64,000 nucleotides of DNA from Adineta ricciae (taxonomy: Eukaryota; Rotifera; Eurotatoria; Adinetida; Adinetidae). Made by a program: the position numbers and the translations under genes. The notes beneath the pieces were generated by a model. It was not told the DNA's origin and did not search any database. It saw only the letters and a program-made list of their open reading frames with translations. Of this stretch, positions 1-12,350 are shown in pieces. The stretch covers positions 124,001-188,000 of the forward strand of contig CAJNOJ010000154.1 in the NCBI GenBank assembly GCA_905250025.1, read 5' to 3'. Position 1 is the stretch's first letter. Each line of letters opens with the position of its first letter.

Positions 1-998
1 ATTGGCAAAATCGATGATAATCCTCCAAGTATTGCTCATTGAGATTTGAACGTGACTACTAATGCAATATTTGTTCTTGGCCATGAAAAGTCCCATGACT
101 ACCAAGGCTAATACAGCTGAAACGCCGAGTTCAACATCTGCCACGTAAAAAACCAGATAAGCAAGGCCGAATGTCGAGATTATTTCCACTTCAAGTTCGT
201 TATGAACTAGATTGAAGAAAATCACCGCAGCAATACCACAGACTATACCGAACAGCGGGCCTCCTACAAAAATTATATTGTTACATCAATATAAACTACA
301 ATCAATATACTATACTGACCAATAGTAAACTTGGCAATATCGACGATTATTTTCTTAGCGCTGTCACTTCCACCGACAATTATGTCCCGAAATACCATAA
401 ATATAACAAAGGCAGATCCGTCGTTTAATAGCGATTCAAGATCAATCAGTGCAGCCAATGATTTACTCGCCCCGGACTCATGTAATAATGCAACAACGGC
501 GACAGGATCCGTTGCACTTAATATACTTCCAAACATTATACTGACTAACCATGACCATTGGTAAGAAAACACAAAGACGGCGAATGTGGAAACAACGGCT
601 ATCGATATGAGTACACCGGGACCCGCGAGAAGTATTGCGGATACGATATGTGGTCGAATAACATGAAAACGACTGTTGAAAGCTGAATCAAATATGAGCA
701 AAGGCAAGAAAATGTAGTAAATCAAGTGGGGATTGATATTTTTCAATTCGTTTTCGCCGAGTAGAAAATCATTGTTCATCACAGGAATATAAGACACGAT
801 TATGCCAATTGTAAATCCGAATATAAGAACGATGACTGTAAATGGTGCAGGAAATTTGTTTTTTAATATTTGAGAAAGAATTAATTTGCATAAACATCCA
901 GCTAAGACAGCAAACGATAAAAATAATATCACTGTCCCTGTCGCTCCGTGCTCTTTTCCGCCATGAGAGTCTTTTGTCGTATTTGCAATTACAGTCAT
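1..998 (-). CDS. SLC9C/SOS1-type Na+/H+ exchanger, N-terminal part (partial at window edge)
   Basis: Membrane exchanger of the CPA1 cation/proton antiporter family; by family knowledge it swaps Na+ for H+ across a membrane. Exon 1 runs 998-320 and exon 2 continues 263 to beyond base 1, with a 56-bp GT-AG intron (319-264). The spliced protein has repeated hydrophobic segments, the motif LPLLIFDSAFN, the ion-binding region ATDPVAVVALLHESGASK and the ESLLNDGSA segment with the conserved Asn-Asp. After the intron it reads GGPLFGIVCG and a further membrane segment. The spacing and the LLHESGASK form resemble SLC9C (sperm NHE) and plant SOS1 more than SLC9A. The first Met is taken as start; an upstream exon cannot be excluded. 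The transporter C-terminus and any cyclic-nucleotide or voltage-sensor domains lie outside the window. Confidence 0.85.
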
Positions 999-3199
999 CT
1001 AGAAAAGTCAACCCGTACTACTAATTTCCGCAGTTACTCTGTTCGATTTGAGTTCGGGTGAAAAAAATACGAACTCACTTAACGTGATTGTATGATTTGC
1101 AATCCGAGATATATTACAAGTTTTCTTTTTTTCTTCTGAATTTCTTATACATACATAAAAGAATTTCCTACACGCAGATGCAACTCATGTCAGCGACTTA
1201 TTTAAATAAAAAGCTCAAAATTAATTCAATGTCTTTCTTTAGAAGAAATGAAACTTACATATTTATGACAGTTAACAGAACTAGAGATTCTTCTCATGTG
1301 ATAAGCAATATAAAAATTATCAAGGCAGTGAATAGAGATACGGAGAATCAGCGAAAGAACGAGAAAAAAATGGCGACTGCTTATTTCGTTTGACTCTATC
1401 ATCTGTCAATGGCACTCTAAACTTCGCCTCATCTTGTTTTATACATCGCGTCTGGATGTACTTTTTCTGTTACATTAGAGTTCCTCCCCTATAAAAATTT
1501 CTTCGCTCTCGTGACTCATGACTATTTTGCGTCGTTCGCACTTTACTTTTTATTTGTCACTGCCGACTGTCAACACATAAATGCAATAAAATATACGCCC
1601 GAAGAAAAGTCACTTTTCATTCGAATACTGAGTTATTGATCGATGTACAACGTGCTTCATGAGTATGTTTCTAGTTTCTATTGCTTTTTTGGCCATTAGT
1701 AATAACAGCAACCTACGTTTCCTGTTCTTGAAAGGTTGATGATTCAATACCTTGTCAAAAAAATTAATTTATAAATGGGCGTGTTGTGCATGATAGTTCC
1801 GATTGATTCATATCTTTGACTAATTAGCAAACGATATGCTTGCACGTAAATATCCATTCTGTTGGTGCGCCTGAGCTCTTGATTTTTAGGTGAAAATATA
1901 ATCTGATTTTGGCGACACTGTACAAACGAGAGTTGTGGGGAACACAAGGATACTTCGCATGCTTATGTAAAAGAAATAGTCCAATAAAAGCAAAACAGAA
2001 CAGAACAGAACATAAATACATACGACATGTATATAGCAGTGACATCATTAGGGGAGTAAGTATCGAATGCGGCGAAGTGGCGGAACGTCTATGAAATAAA
2101 TTCTTTACATAATGTAGCAGAATCGATTTAATATACATATATAAATGGACTGCGGTTGTGTAAAGAGAGAACAACTAAGAGTAGCAAAATGAATATGACA
2201 TTTGGTATGAATGATTATCCTGCATTAGCTTTGATATGCGTGACGTTGATTAATCAAGCGGTTTACGATGTATCTATTCATGAATTATTGGCCCAGTGGT
2301 AAAGGACTCTTTTTAAAGAGTAATGTCTTCGTTAGTCATTCAATGAAAAGTGTTAAAGAGTACTATAGACTCGAAAGTAGTTATAGTTAAGAATAGTATT
2401 CTCATCCGCTTTCTTTTTCAACAGTACCTTGCACAATTTGATGACTGTCAACGAATAATTGAAAGAGAAGAAAGAAAAATACATCCATATGAAGGTAAAC
2501 ATACTTCGTCAACCTTCAATTGTGGCTAACGAAAACAATTCTTGCTTCGTTATTCTATCGGTAAAGTTGCGCTACCGGACTTCGTATCCTATGAGTGCTT
2601 TTACACTTCCCTATTCAATACAAAACGTTTGTCAACGTTATAATAATATTCTAAAACACGTATGACCGATATCGGGTGAAGTTCATTCTTTCGTTTTCGC
2701 GAAGCACCTACTCTCTTTCGAAATCTTTCTTACTTTATTAACCTGTCAGTGACTGTGGTATAGATCATTGGTTCGGATAAAAATACTTATAAATGAACGA
2801 TACACCAAGAGAAAGCTTGTGAAGACGAGAATCTACTGACGTCAATTAATGAGAAATTAGTCGGTTTAATGCTCACGAAAGTAATCTATAGTAAATGTCG
2901 TGATGGAGAAAACTAGGCTCGTACCATCAGAAATGAAATTTTCTCAGCAGAAAGTGAGAAACACAATTTATCAACTCTCTCTTCATATATAGCTACAGCT
3001 ACTACAGTCAATCTGAACGGTAATTAAGTTGAAGACGGAGGTGCTCATTGTCTGACTGAAGCATTACAATATACATGTATATTCTTCTGTGCTCAAAAAT
3101 GAACACAAAAATCTTGCGCACGCGAAATGTTTTTGATCTCCATACTTTTAGTCATATACTCGTAGCAATCGTCTTGATAGAACAATATCGTTTATTTAT
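999..3199. other. Intergenic, no gene recognised
   Basis: About 2.2 kb of AT-rich sequence. Open frames are short and show no recognisable domain. Near 2288 there is a stretch resembling a tRNA A-box, but no matching B-box or cloverleaf follows. Confidence 0.5.
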
Positions 3200-4090
3200 T
3201 CAATTCAATGCTTGCACGACTACTTCTGAATGCCAATGAAATCTTTGCCGAATCGACTGTTTCAATGGATCAGTAAACTGAAACAGTGCAACCATCACAC
3301 AAGCCAAGGCGATGTCAACAAATACATATGCAATACGAAAATGGTATTGTGGTGCACGATTGAAAAACGACATAAACATAAATAGTGCATAAGGAAAATC
3401 TATGACGAATAGTATCATCAAAAGCGTCACAGTACGACGAAACATCTTCAGTTCTCGTTGTGCACGTGTTATCCTGTTCACAGATGTTGTACGCTGATTC
3501 ATTTCATGAACATAGTGAACTAATTTCCAGTAGATAGCAACTGTCATTACGACAGGAATGACATAAACACAAGATGCTGCGAACATCATTGAAACTGAAA
3601 GCTTGAATGGTACTTGACATATCTGATTGTCAGCGTTGTATACAATCTGACCAGTAAATACGAAGATCAGTGGAAACAACAGTGCATATGCCCATGTGAC
3701 ACCAACGAAGAGTAGTTGATTTCGTTTTCTTTGCCAGAACACACGTGTTGGATAAACAACTGTGAGATATCGATAGAATGCTTGTAGGAGAAAAGAATAG
3801 TTGAGCACTGCACAAGTCACATATGTCAAGTAACCAGCAAATGTGCAAAGAAAATAGTGACCGCGAATCTGTCTGAGATCGTTGTACAGTGTAAATCCAC
3901 TGATAATAAGTAGATCGCTTGCGAAAGCAACTTGTGCTAGACATGAGTTGGCAGTGAGAATCATAGGAACTGTATGACATGTTCGATCAACTACAATAAT
4001 GAATAAGAAGATAAGATTTGGTAGAATAACAAAAATGAGACAAATGATCATAAAAATATCCAATGGGATGAACCAGGATTCCATAACCAC
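3200..4090 (-). CDS. Rhodopsin-like GPCR, paralogue 1 of 3
   Basis: Single-exon class A (family 1) seven-helix receptor of 296 residues. Seven hydrophobic segments are visible. TM3 begins with a likely disulfide Cys82 and ends in FYRY (105-108), standing in for DRY. TM6 carries FVIDFPYALF with the conserved Pro, and TM7 ends in FTDPLKQSI, standing in for NPxxY. A basic third intracellular loop (NRITRAQRELKMFRR) is typical. Nearly the same protein is encoded at 19408-20295 and 23923-24831 on the same strand, so this is a local paralogue family. Ligand unknown; the altered DRY and NPxxY are shared by all three, so they are a family trait rather than decay. The N-terminus MVMESW is shorter than in the other two copies; the homologous ATG is absent here. 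Confidence 0.85.
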   Translation of the reverse strand: MVMESWFIPLDIFMIICLIFVILPNLIFLFIIVVDRTCHTVPMILTANSCLAQVAFASDLLIISGFTLYNDLRQIRGHYFLCTFAGYLTYVTCAVLNYSFLLQAFYRYLTVVYPTRVFWQRKRNQLLFVGVTWAYALLFPLIFVFTGQIVYNADNQICQVPFKLSVSMMFAASCVYVIPVVMTVAIYWKLVHYVHEMNQRTTSVNRITRAQRELKMFRRTVTLLMILFVIDFPYALFMFMSFFNRAPQYHFRIAYVFVDIALACVMVALFQFTDPLKQSIRQRFHWHSEVVVQALN

Positions 4091-5859
4091 CGAAGACGAA
4101 TTATTCTCAGATATGATTCAGACAAGGAAGGAGAACGTATATGCAGAATCTTGTAAAATAAGCTTCTAATTAAAATAGTGACTTTATTGGCGGATTAAGT
4201 CGAAGGTTTTTAGTGGATGTCTTTATATAACTTGAAGTGGCGATCATAAAAAAACGGTAAAAAATGTTATTTGGATCGTTTTATTTATAGTAAAAAAAGA
4301 TCGCATATATATGAGATAAGTGCTAAGTGGCCTTAAGAGCATTAGGTAATTTGAGTTTTGGTCTGCGTGGACAACTAAGTCTTCGACGCCATTCCGAGTT
4401 TTAATGCGACTGATATATTAGAAATAGCTAGTATATTTTCACGTCCATCAGAAGATGAGTTTATGAAAAGCCTAGAAAAGAGCATAATTATAAACTTCTA
4501 GAATATGTCAACTTTGACGCAATTTAGTTTCCACTAAAGAGAACTATTATGTTATTCATCTAGTCATCACATACTTCAATGAACTTTCGTTGCAAATTTC
4601 ATGCTAAGGACATTTTGTGCATCTTGACAACGGAACAAAATAATATAATTATAAGTTGCTATCAAAAAGGATCAATTTCTATCGGCTATATAATAGAAGC
4701 ACATCTTTGCATTTTGTCTCGGGATGACAATCAAAGAAGTAAAGAAAATACCTTTCGAAGGATTAGTGCGCTGCGTCGTTTAGCTACAAAGTATATAGTC
4801 AAGAGACATTTGCTTATCCTTTTGAATTTTAATTGAAAAACTTTCCTCGAGAGATGGAAGTACACGGTTTACCTACTGATTCCTTTTGCCCGTATTATTA
4901 TAGTTTAAAAATACTATTTAAAAAAATGCAGAAAATAATCTAACATTAGAAATAGTAATTAGTGAGCAAATCTAATTTCAAAAATTATATCATTGTTATA
5001 TATTTAGAGTATAGAAGATGAAATGGCATATTTCATGGCAATACTTTCATCAAATCGGGAATCGCGACGGAGTCTAAACTGAGCTTTCGCCTTTCCATAA
5101 TTCTAGCATAGATAAATACCAAAATGCAGGTTAAAAGTGCTTCATTGAAAATTGTCGGACATTTTTTGTTAAAGATATTTATAAATCATACCGGTTGAAT
5201 AAAAAAAACAACAATGATAAAATAAACGAATTACACGCAGAATCGTTTTGGGCGGATATGTGATTATGTAAGAAAAATCTGTTATTGCATAACACTCGAG
5301 TAGATGCGAAAGTATATTTTTAGAAGAATCCAAATACACAGTACGGCACATTTAGTGGTACACTTTTCCCCTTTTGTGCATTGTCGACAAAGCAGTGAAC
5401 GATTAAGTGTTAACATCATATGTAGTGTTATACTCAAATTATTTTAGTAATATGACAAAAAATTTGAAGTCAGATTGCGTCACTCTGATTTCCATATGTT
5501 ATACACATGATGTTGGCCCTCTAAGCTGACGTGTTAGGTTTTTTCCATTCTTTGTTCGTTCGCTTCTATGTAAGAATGTGCTATATACAAGAACGATATC
5601 GTTCGATAACTGTAAGAAAGAAAAAGAACGGATCGCGACTATTGATATTCAGAGGTAATCAAAACACGAGATTTGCCTTTTGCCCTTTATCTTCGTTTCA
5701 ATAAAAATGACCTTAATGGAAGTAAAAGTGCTTACAATTTTTCATAGCTTTTGTTAAGATAATTTTCACTATCACACCGGATTAGCTTTCTATGAAATTC
5801 TTCATTTACAATGCTCTGTATTATTGTAAAGATAATTCCTGATCTTCGCTAACCAAAGT
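4091..5859. other. Intergenic, no gene recognised
   Basis: About 1.8 kb of AT-rich sequence with only short open frames lacking recognisable motifs. It should contain the 5' region of the GPCR on its left and of the ART-TPR gene on its right. Confidence 0.45.
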
Positions 5860-8580
5860 TTGTATATTGTTTATATTCTATTAGGCACGAGTCATTCATC
5901 GGTTGACAGCAAAAGGGTGAGTCAAATGACAAACTTTTCCGCGGATATTACTAGAATGAGTATGGTCGAATCCCATCGAATGCGTCGACAAATAGTGCCA
6001 AGATCATTCCTCATTTGGCTAAGCGCTGATTTCAACTTAATAGATAAAGAATATCAACAAGCGTACAAACAGCTATGCAACATTTTTAACGGTGTGTACA
6101 ACTTCACAGAAGTTAACGAATGCATGCGTTTCTTGCAGCAATACAGAGAGGACAAAGTATTTATGGTTATTTCTGGTTGCTATGATGAAGATGTAGTTCA
6201 TGAAATCAGCAGTTTTCCGCAAGTAGAGGCTACGTATATTATTTATGATCGTGAAAGCCGTTATCATGAACAGATGGAAAGCCAAGTCAAATCAAGAGGA
6301 ATATTTACAAAGATCGAAGAAATGTGCGATACACTTCAAGTGACTGTAAAGAAATCGAATCAAGACTCTATCGCAATGAGTTTTACCGAGTCAAATGAAG
6401 ATGATTCCGTCGTGGATCTAAATCGATTGGAGCCATCATTTATGCATACTCAATTATTAAAAAGTGCTTTGTTCGACATAGAGCATACTCAAGAAGAACG
6501 TCAATTCTTCGTGTCGTATTGCATGAAAGCAAATATTAGTTCGCCGCAAATGATTGAAGAGTTCAATGAAGATTATCGACCGGATAGAGCAATCTGGTGG
6601 TATTCGAGAGACTGTTTTATCTATGGATTGCTGAATGAGTCTCTTAGACTGTTAAAAGCGAATATTATTGTTAATATGGGCTTCTTTGTTTACGATACTC
6701 ACAAGCAAATCGAAAGAATTCATCAACAGCAGTTGAGTCAATATAAGGAAGGAATTTTTACTGTTTATCGCGGGCAATGTTTGAATAAAAGAGCGTTTGA
6801 AAAACTCAGGAAAAGTAAAGGTGGTCTGATGTCATTCAACAATTTTCTCTCAACTAGTAAAGTTCGAGACATTGCTCATTTCTATGCTCAGACTACTTCA
6901 CAAAACAACGACAATGTTGGCATTCTTTTCATTATGATCATTGATACAAAATTAACTTCAACACCGTTTGCTGATATTCAAGACGTTAGTTATTTTAACA
7001 ATGAGGCTGAAGTGCTATTTTCAATGCACACAGTTTTCCGGATTGGACAAATAGCACCTATGGGCGCGAACGAGCGTTGTTTCGAAGTACAGCTGACTCT
7101 GACGGATGATAGTGATCAACAATTGGATATTCTTATGACTTATCTGGAAGAGGACGCTCGCCGTAAACAAGGGTGGGATCGAATTGGATCGCTTTTGATA
7201 AACATAGGGCAATTAGAAAAGGCGGAAGATCTTTATGACACTCTACTTGAAAAGTCGTCGGATCGTAATAATCAAAGTGTGTATTATCATCAGTTAGGTA
7301 TTATCAAAAACAAACAGAGTGAGTACCGAGAGGCCGCTCGATATTATGCAATGGCACTCGATATTCAACGTGAAACTCTACCAGAAAGTCATCCTGAGTT
7401 GGCATCTTCTTACAACAGTATCGGTGAAATGTATCAAAATATCGGTGAATATTCGACAGCATTATCATACTGTGAAAAATCACTTCAGATACGCCAGCAA
7501 ACTCATCCTGAGAATCATAGAGATTTAGCTATTTCTTACAACAATATCGGTGAGATATGCAGTAACATGGGAGAGTACGCGAAAGCACTGTCCTATCACG
7601 AAAAGTCACTAAATATACGGCAAGAATTTCTTCCGGAAAATCATCAAGATTTGGCTATTTCGTATAACAACATTGGTGAAGTCTACAAACGGATGGGTGA
7701 GTATGCGAAAGCATTGTCCAGCCATGAAAAGGCACTTGATATCAAAGAAAAAGTTCTTCCTGAAAATCATCCCTCTTTCGGTATTACGTATAGCAATATC
7801 GGCTCAGTATATGATGGAATGGGAGAATACTCAAAAGCATTATCATGTTACGAGAAAGATTTAAAAATTACTAAAACAAGTCTTCCAGAAAATCATCCTG
7901 ATCTGGCTGTTTCTTACAACAATATCGGCTTAGTGTATTACAATATGAAAGAGTATTCAAAAGCTTTGTTCAACAACGAGATGGCACTAAGTATTCAACA
8001 GAAAAGTCTTCCGGAAAATCATCCTCATATAGCTACTTCTTACAACAACGTTGCTATTGTGTACGAGACGATGGGAGAATACTCGAAAGCGCTAGTCTAC
8101 TACGAAAAAGCGCTTCGTATGCGAACGAACATTCTTTCTGACAACCATCCTGACTTGGCCACTACGTATAATAATATTGGTGTAGTGTATCTTCAAATGA
8201 GTGAATACGCAAAAGCTCTGATGTATAGCGAAACTGCACTGAAAATCCAAGAAAAAACTCTTTCTCAAGATCATCCTGACTTAGCTACTACATATGGCAA
8301 TATTGGCTGGGTATATAATCAAATAGGAGAGTATTCAAAGGCACTTTATTACTGCGAAAAGGATCTGGAGATCAGTAAGAGAAGTCTTCCGGACAATCAT
8401 CCACATTTAGCTACTGCCTATAACAAGACTGGCGAATCGTATTATAATACAAAAGACTATTCAAAAGCTTTGTACTTATTTCAACAAGCTGAAATTATAT
8501 GGAAACAATCTCTTCCCACGTATCATCTCCAACATCAGAAAGTACTTGAAAGTATTGAATTAGCCCAGAAAATGCTTTAA
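5860..8580 (+). CDS. Arginine-type mono-ADP-ribosyltransferase fused to kinesin-light-chain-like TPRs
   Basis: Long uninterrupted frame of up to 906 residues. Residues about 180-420 form an ART fold with the R-S-E triad: Arg304 in VYRGQ, the STS motif at 331-333 in NNFLSTSK, and Glu382-Ala-Glu384 in NNEAEVLF. The E-x-E form is that of arginine-specific NAD-dependent ADP-ribosyltransferases, which transfer ADP-ribose from NAD+ to a protein. About ten 42-residue TPR units follow (about 445-905) with the kinesin-light-chain/NPHP3-like consensus Y.NIG.VY..MGEYSKAL..YEKAL. They probably select the target or partner. No signal peptide is evident; cytosolic action is inferred. The start is uncertain: CTATTAG just before the GCACGAG at 5883 looks like a 3' splice site, so either an upstream exon exists or translation begins at Met23 (5926). 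The N-terminal 180 residues match no domain I can name. Confidence 0.85.
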   Translation: MYIVYILLGTSHSSVDSKRVSQMTNFSADITRMSMVESHRMRRQIVPRSFLIWLSADFNLIDKEYQQAYKQLCNIFNGVYNFTEVNECMRFLQQYREDKVFMVISGCYDEDVVHEISSFPQVEATYIIYDRESRYHEQMESQVKSRGIFTKIEEMCDTLQVTVKKSNQDSIAMSFTESNEDDSVVDLNRLEPSFMHTQLLKSALFDIEHTQEERQFFVSYCMKANISSPQMIEEFNEDYRPDRAIWWYSRDCFIYGLLNESLRLLKANIIVNMGFFVYDTHKQIERIHQQQLSQYKEGIFTVYRGQCLNKRAFEKLRKSKGGLMSFNNFLSTSKVRDIAHFYAQTTSQNNDNVGILFIMIIDTKLTSTPFADIQDVSYFNNEAEVLFSMHTVFRIGQIAPMGANERCFEVQLTLTDDSDQQLDILMTYLEEDARRKQGWDRIGSLLINIGQLEKAEDLYDTLLEKSSDRNNQSVYYHQLGIIKNKQSEYREAARYYAMALDIQRETLPESHPELASSYNSIGEMYQNIGEYSTALSYCEKSLQIRQQTHPENHRDLAISYNNIGEICSNMGEYAKALSYHEKSLNIRQEFLPENHQDLAISYNNIGEVYKRMGEYAKALSSHEKALDIKEKVLPENHPSFGITYSNIGSVYDGMGEYSKALSCYEKDLKITKTSLPENHPDLAVSYNNIGLVYYNMKEYSKALFNNEMALSIQQKSLPENHPHIATSYNNVAIVYETMGEYSKALVYYEKALRMRTNILSDNHPDLATTYNNIGVVYLQMSEYAKALMYSETALKIQEKTLSQDHPDLATTYGNIGWVYNQIGEYSKALYYCEKDLEISKRSLPDNHPHLATAYNKTGESYYNTKDYSKALYLFQQAEIIWKQSLPTYHLQHQKVLESIELAQKML

Positions 8581-9375
8581 TTTCTGGTCAATTGTCGACA
8601 GTTATCATTATCTAATAACTCTACGGTGTGAATACTAAATTCTTTTTCATCATAGTGACATGTACGGTAATACACATTCAAAAGAAGTGCTCCTATCTTT
8701 CTCCATTTCGAGTGAACATTGATTGTCCTCTATATTCAGGTATAAAGAAAATTAAGCACACTGATTTCGTTGTTTATACTTGATTTCAGCCGGTAAACAG
8801 ATGAAACTTAAGTCCAATCAATATAGTTATAAATATCCAACATGAAACTAGCGACTCTGAATTCTGAACTTTAGTGTAAAAATGTATATCATCTGACATA
8901 TTCCCAAAGAGCATTACAGATGAGATAATGAAAATACTCACTATCCCATTTTGTTACGGCCGAGAAGTCACCAGCAATAGAGCGAGAGATTTCAGCAAGA
9001 ATCGTTCGTAATCATATCTTTACAACATACAACCAGCGATTGCATCATCTTACTGGAACAAGTACACTGATATCTTCTTCAATATACTGACTATGTCATG
9101 ATAGAACTTTTTTTTGTACTTCACTCACATCCAATGCAGACGGATGCCAGCAACATTTTGAATAACTGAATATCACGTATTTGCATAGAGAAAGTGTGAA
9201 TAGTGATCAAATGGCAAACATTTTCCGAAGCGTATTTGTTTTCAGTGTTTACCGATGCCATCGGATGAAAAGCAAACATTTCTTTTCTCTCTCTCCTCAA
9301 ATGAGAAAATCGATCGGCCGATTGAATAGGTTTTCTTCAGTAATAGTATCATAATTTACAGACAATAGTCTTGTC
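8581..9375. other. Intergenic, no gene recognised
   Basis: About 0.8 kb between two same-strand genes. No coding signal or structured RNA recognised. Confidence 0.5.
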
Positions 9376-10957
9376 ATGAAGACAGTGATACCTTTTATCA
9401 TTTTCTTCTTCTATTCCTTCCATTTGTACAATTGTGGAACACTATCCGCCACGCAGTTGTCGGAGCAAACATTGATAACAAGTTTATTGAGCGGATACAA
9501 TAAAAATATCAAACCAGATAGTCCAGTATATGTGGATATTACAGCTTCATTGCAACAAATAGTGTCTCTCGACGAAAAACAACAAATAATGACGTCTAGT
9601 TCATTTATCTCACAAGCATGGGTTGACGAGCGATTGTCATGGACACCGAGTACGAACGATAATATAAGTGTCGTCATGTTACCAGTTCAAAACTTATGGA
9701 TACCCGATACAATGATATTAAACTCAGCAGACTCGAGTGGTTACTTGACAATCAACACTTACAGTTTAGCATCTGTTGATTTTACAGGTAGCGTTTATAT
9801 GATACTACCAGCATTAGCAGTGAAAACACGATGTAGTTTACTCATTCGAAATTTTCCATTTGATTATCAAATGTGTAGCATCAATCTCACCTCGTGGAGT
9901 CAAGGATCGAATCGAATTATTTATACAGAAAATGCTAGTACAGTCATTGATATCACGGACTATATTGAACATCCGTTGTGGAAATTAAAGAACGTCTCGT
10001 TGGATGTAATCAGAAAATCCGATCGAGTGCCGTATGAAGATGCTTCTAATGATGTAATAACAATAAATTTATATTTGAAGAGAAAACCATTATTTTATAT
10101 CATGAATGGTATATTTACATGTTTAGTCTTGAATTGTGTTACTTTGCTGGCATTTGGCTTACCATTTACCTCACAAATTGGTCTATGTAAGCATGTTTTC
10201 TTATTTTGAGCAATCGAGAATAAAGTGCCATTTCGAGCAGAACCACTATTATTTCTTCACTTGAAGAAATCATCTTTATATTTTAGGTATGACCTGTTTT
10301 ATGACATACTCGGTCAATTCATTGACTTTCTCGAATCTGTTTCCACAACAATCAGAATATTTAATGATGATAACATTGTATTTCATATTATCAATGTGTT
10401 GGACATTGATATCAATGTTATGGTTTGTTATATGTAACTATTTCATATCGAAGGGTGAATTGCCCAAATTACTTTTTGACTTCTCCGGATTATTACAAAG
10501 AATATCTGCTAACGGTTTCTCGAAGTCGAAGCAAACCGATTTAAATGTGAACAAAGGCGAATTGATGAGTTTGGACGATGCAGAAACAACAAAACATCGA
10601 TGTATGTCTTGTGAAAGGATACTTTCCGTATGTCTTCGAAGACGAGTAGTAGTGGAAAATGCTGATAAACCACAAAAGAATCCGGCAGAAGATGTCGAAT
10701 CTGTTACAAGTGATACAAATGATATGACACAGAATTCTGAACATGTTAACAAGATGAAGGCAAAAAGAAGCCCAAAATGCAATTTCTGTGATCGATGTGA
10801 AACTTGTCAAGTCAATTTTGATAGAGACAAAACGAAAAGCAAAATAAAAAAAGATGTGGAAGCCAAATGCAATATTTTAAACTATTTAGTTTTCAGCTTT
10901 GTTTTACTCTGCGTGTTTGTTTCAAACGTAGTTGTTTGGTTATTAATGTCACTGTAA
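9376..10957 (+). CDS. Cys-loop ligand-gated ion channel subunit (nicotinic-receptor-like)
   Basis: Two exons, 9376-10186 and 10287-10957, with a 100-bp GT-AG intron in phase 1; spliced product 493 residues, a usual subunit length. It has a signal peptide (1-20), the WVDERLSW segment (82-89), WIPD (108-111) and a true Cys-loop, Cys153 and Cys167 with 13 residues between. TM1 starts after YLKRKPLFYIMN. TM2-TM3 lie in exon 2, then a charged cytoplasmic loop, and TM4 (about 468-493) ends the protein. Family role: neurotransmitter-gated pentameric channel in the plasma membrane. The vicinal Cys pair of alpha nicotinic subunits is missing before LKRKPLF, so it is non-alpha-like. The pore lining lacks the usual GEK intermediate ring (it reads LPFTSQIGLCMTCFMTYS), so selectivity cannot be predicted. 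Confidence 0.88.
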
Positions 10958-11812
10958 TCTATATGTAGTCATGAAATTTCTATTCTTATTCAACTAATAA
11001 ATGGCATATTAATCCTTAAAAACCGAAGGAGGCTTCTTTGGTTACTCCAAAGAAAAATTAAAAATAGCTTTGCTTACTATGCCTAAAAGTAACCGGACAA
11101 TAGAATTTTTTGTAATGATAGAGCATCTTGTAGCAGAAGAATTAAACACGTGAAAATTGTATATTTTAAAAACTATTTTTAACTGTTCGGCCATTATTTT
11201 AACACGGCTTTTCCTCATCATACTTTCACTCTGTCTATAAAATAGTAGCGACCGTGCACGAGAATTACTTATTTTGTTCTACGGTCAATTATACAATATC
11301 CCTTGGAAGGAAGAGACATCCCGACTTTTAAGGGTTAATAAGACACGATTTATCAGAAGAATAATTCTATCTCGGAATCATTTTAAGAGCGACGAACATG
11401 CGTTTCACTTCCATTGTCAAATATCAGACTTTGGTGGTTCCCAAGTGTGCAGAAAATGAAGTTCAGTAATTAACGTAGATACTTAATTTTAGTTAATAAC
11501 TCAATGGAAACTATTCGCGTTCACAATAGCCACAACCAGTCTACATGGGATTAACAAACTGCTTGCTTCTACACTTGTTTCTGGAGGAGTGTTTCCAGTG
11601 TGCTGTTTTTGATTAATCGCCCTTTCCTTTTTGAAATTGAACGTGAAATTGCCTATCAATCAACACGTTCTCAGTGATGTATCTAACAGTTAGAGCAGTC
11701 ATCGGATTACTTCAGATTCGTTGACTCACGTTTCAATGACTCCATTGAGAAAAAGTGCCACATATGTTAATTAGAATACCTCAAATAAGCAATATCAGAT
11801 ACTGAAAATGAC
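10958..11812. other. Intergenic, no gene recognised
   Basis: AT-rich spacer. Near 11020-11055 there is a short imperfect hairpin (AAAACCGAAGGAGGC ... TTGGTTACTCC). No gene seen. Confidence 0.4.
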
Positions 11813-12350
11813 GTGATAAAAAGAGAAATACATAGAGGAGTCGTTCTCTATTTTGCTGTAGATTATACGGCGAAGCGGGCGCTTGTGTGTGTAATGATAT
11901 TAGTTCATCAACTATCACCCGTAATCATGTCTTCACGAGACATGCCCAACAATGATTTATATGACAGTATTTCACATGTATTATTACGCTCATTTCACCA
12001 GCTGTTATATCTCTTGGTTACAGCTTTAAATCTGTTACAAGCAAGTTAGATCTGTGTCGATTTGCTATATATAAGACCTTCTGCGGCTAACTTTCGTGTT
12101 TCCAGCTTCCATTGATCGAATATTAGTTACTTTGCCAAATGCTTTGACAAGACGACGAAGCACTAGTCGTCTGGTTTATATTAGTACCATACACGGCACA
12201 CTACTATGGCTATTGTGTCATAGACAAGCGTTATTTTTAATGAACGCTATCCAACTTTCAGCGAATGTGGTCATCTGTTATACACAGTTGCCAATGTATT
12301 ATGTTATGTGCACATATCCTCAAACAGCAATGATTCTTCACCTTCACTGA
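11813..12350 (+). pseudogene. Decayed rhodopsin-like GPCR fragment (TM2-TM5 region)
   Basis: Two open segments join across a plausible intron. The first ends at about 12045 with LLYLLVTALNLLQA. The second begins at about 12107 after TTTCCAG and reads TSIDRILVTLPNALTRRR, then a TM4-like stretch and the loop NVVICYTQLPMYYVMCTYP. The pattern ATSIDRxLVT...RxRST matches TM3-TM4 of a GPCR family I recognise from bdelloids, so this is a GPCR remnant. No TM6 or TM7 follows and no start fits. I call it a pseudogene fragment. It could instead be one allele's damaged copy or a gene with exons I failed to find. Confidence 0.5.

Noticed and set aside
2288..2330. tRNA-like A-box (TGGCCCAGTGGTAAAGGAC)
   Set aside because: No B-box (GGTTCGANTCC) at the right distance and no cloverleaf pairing found.
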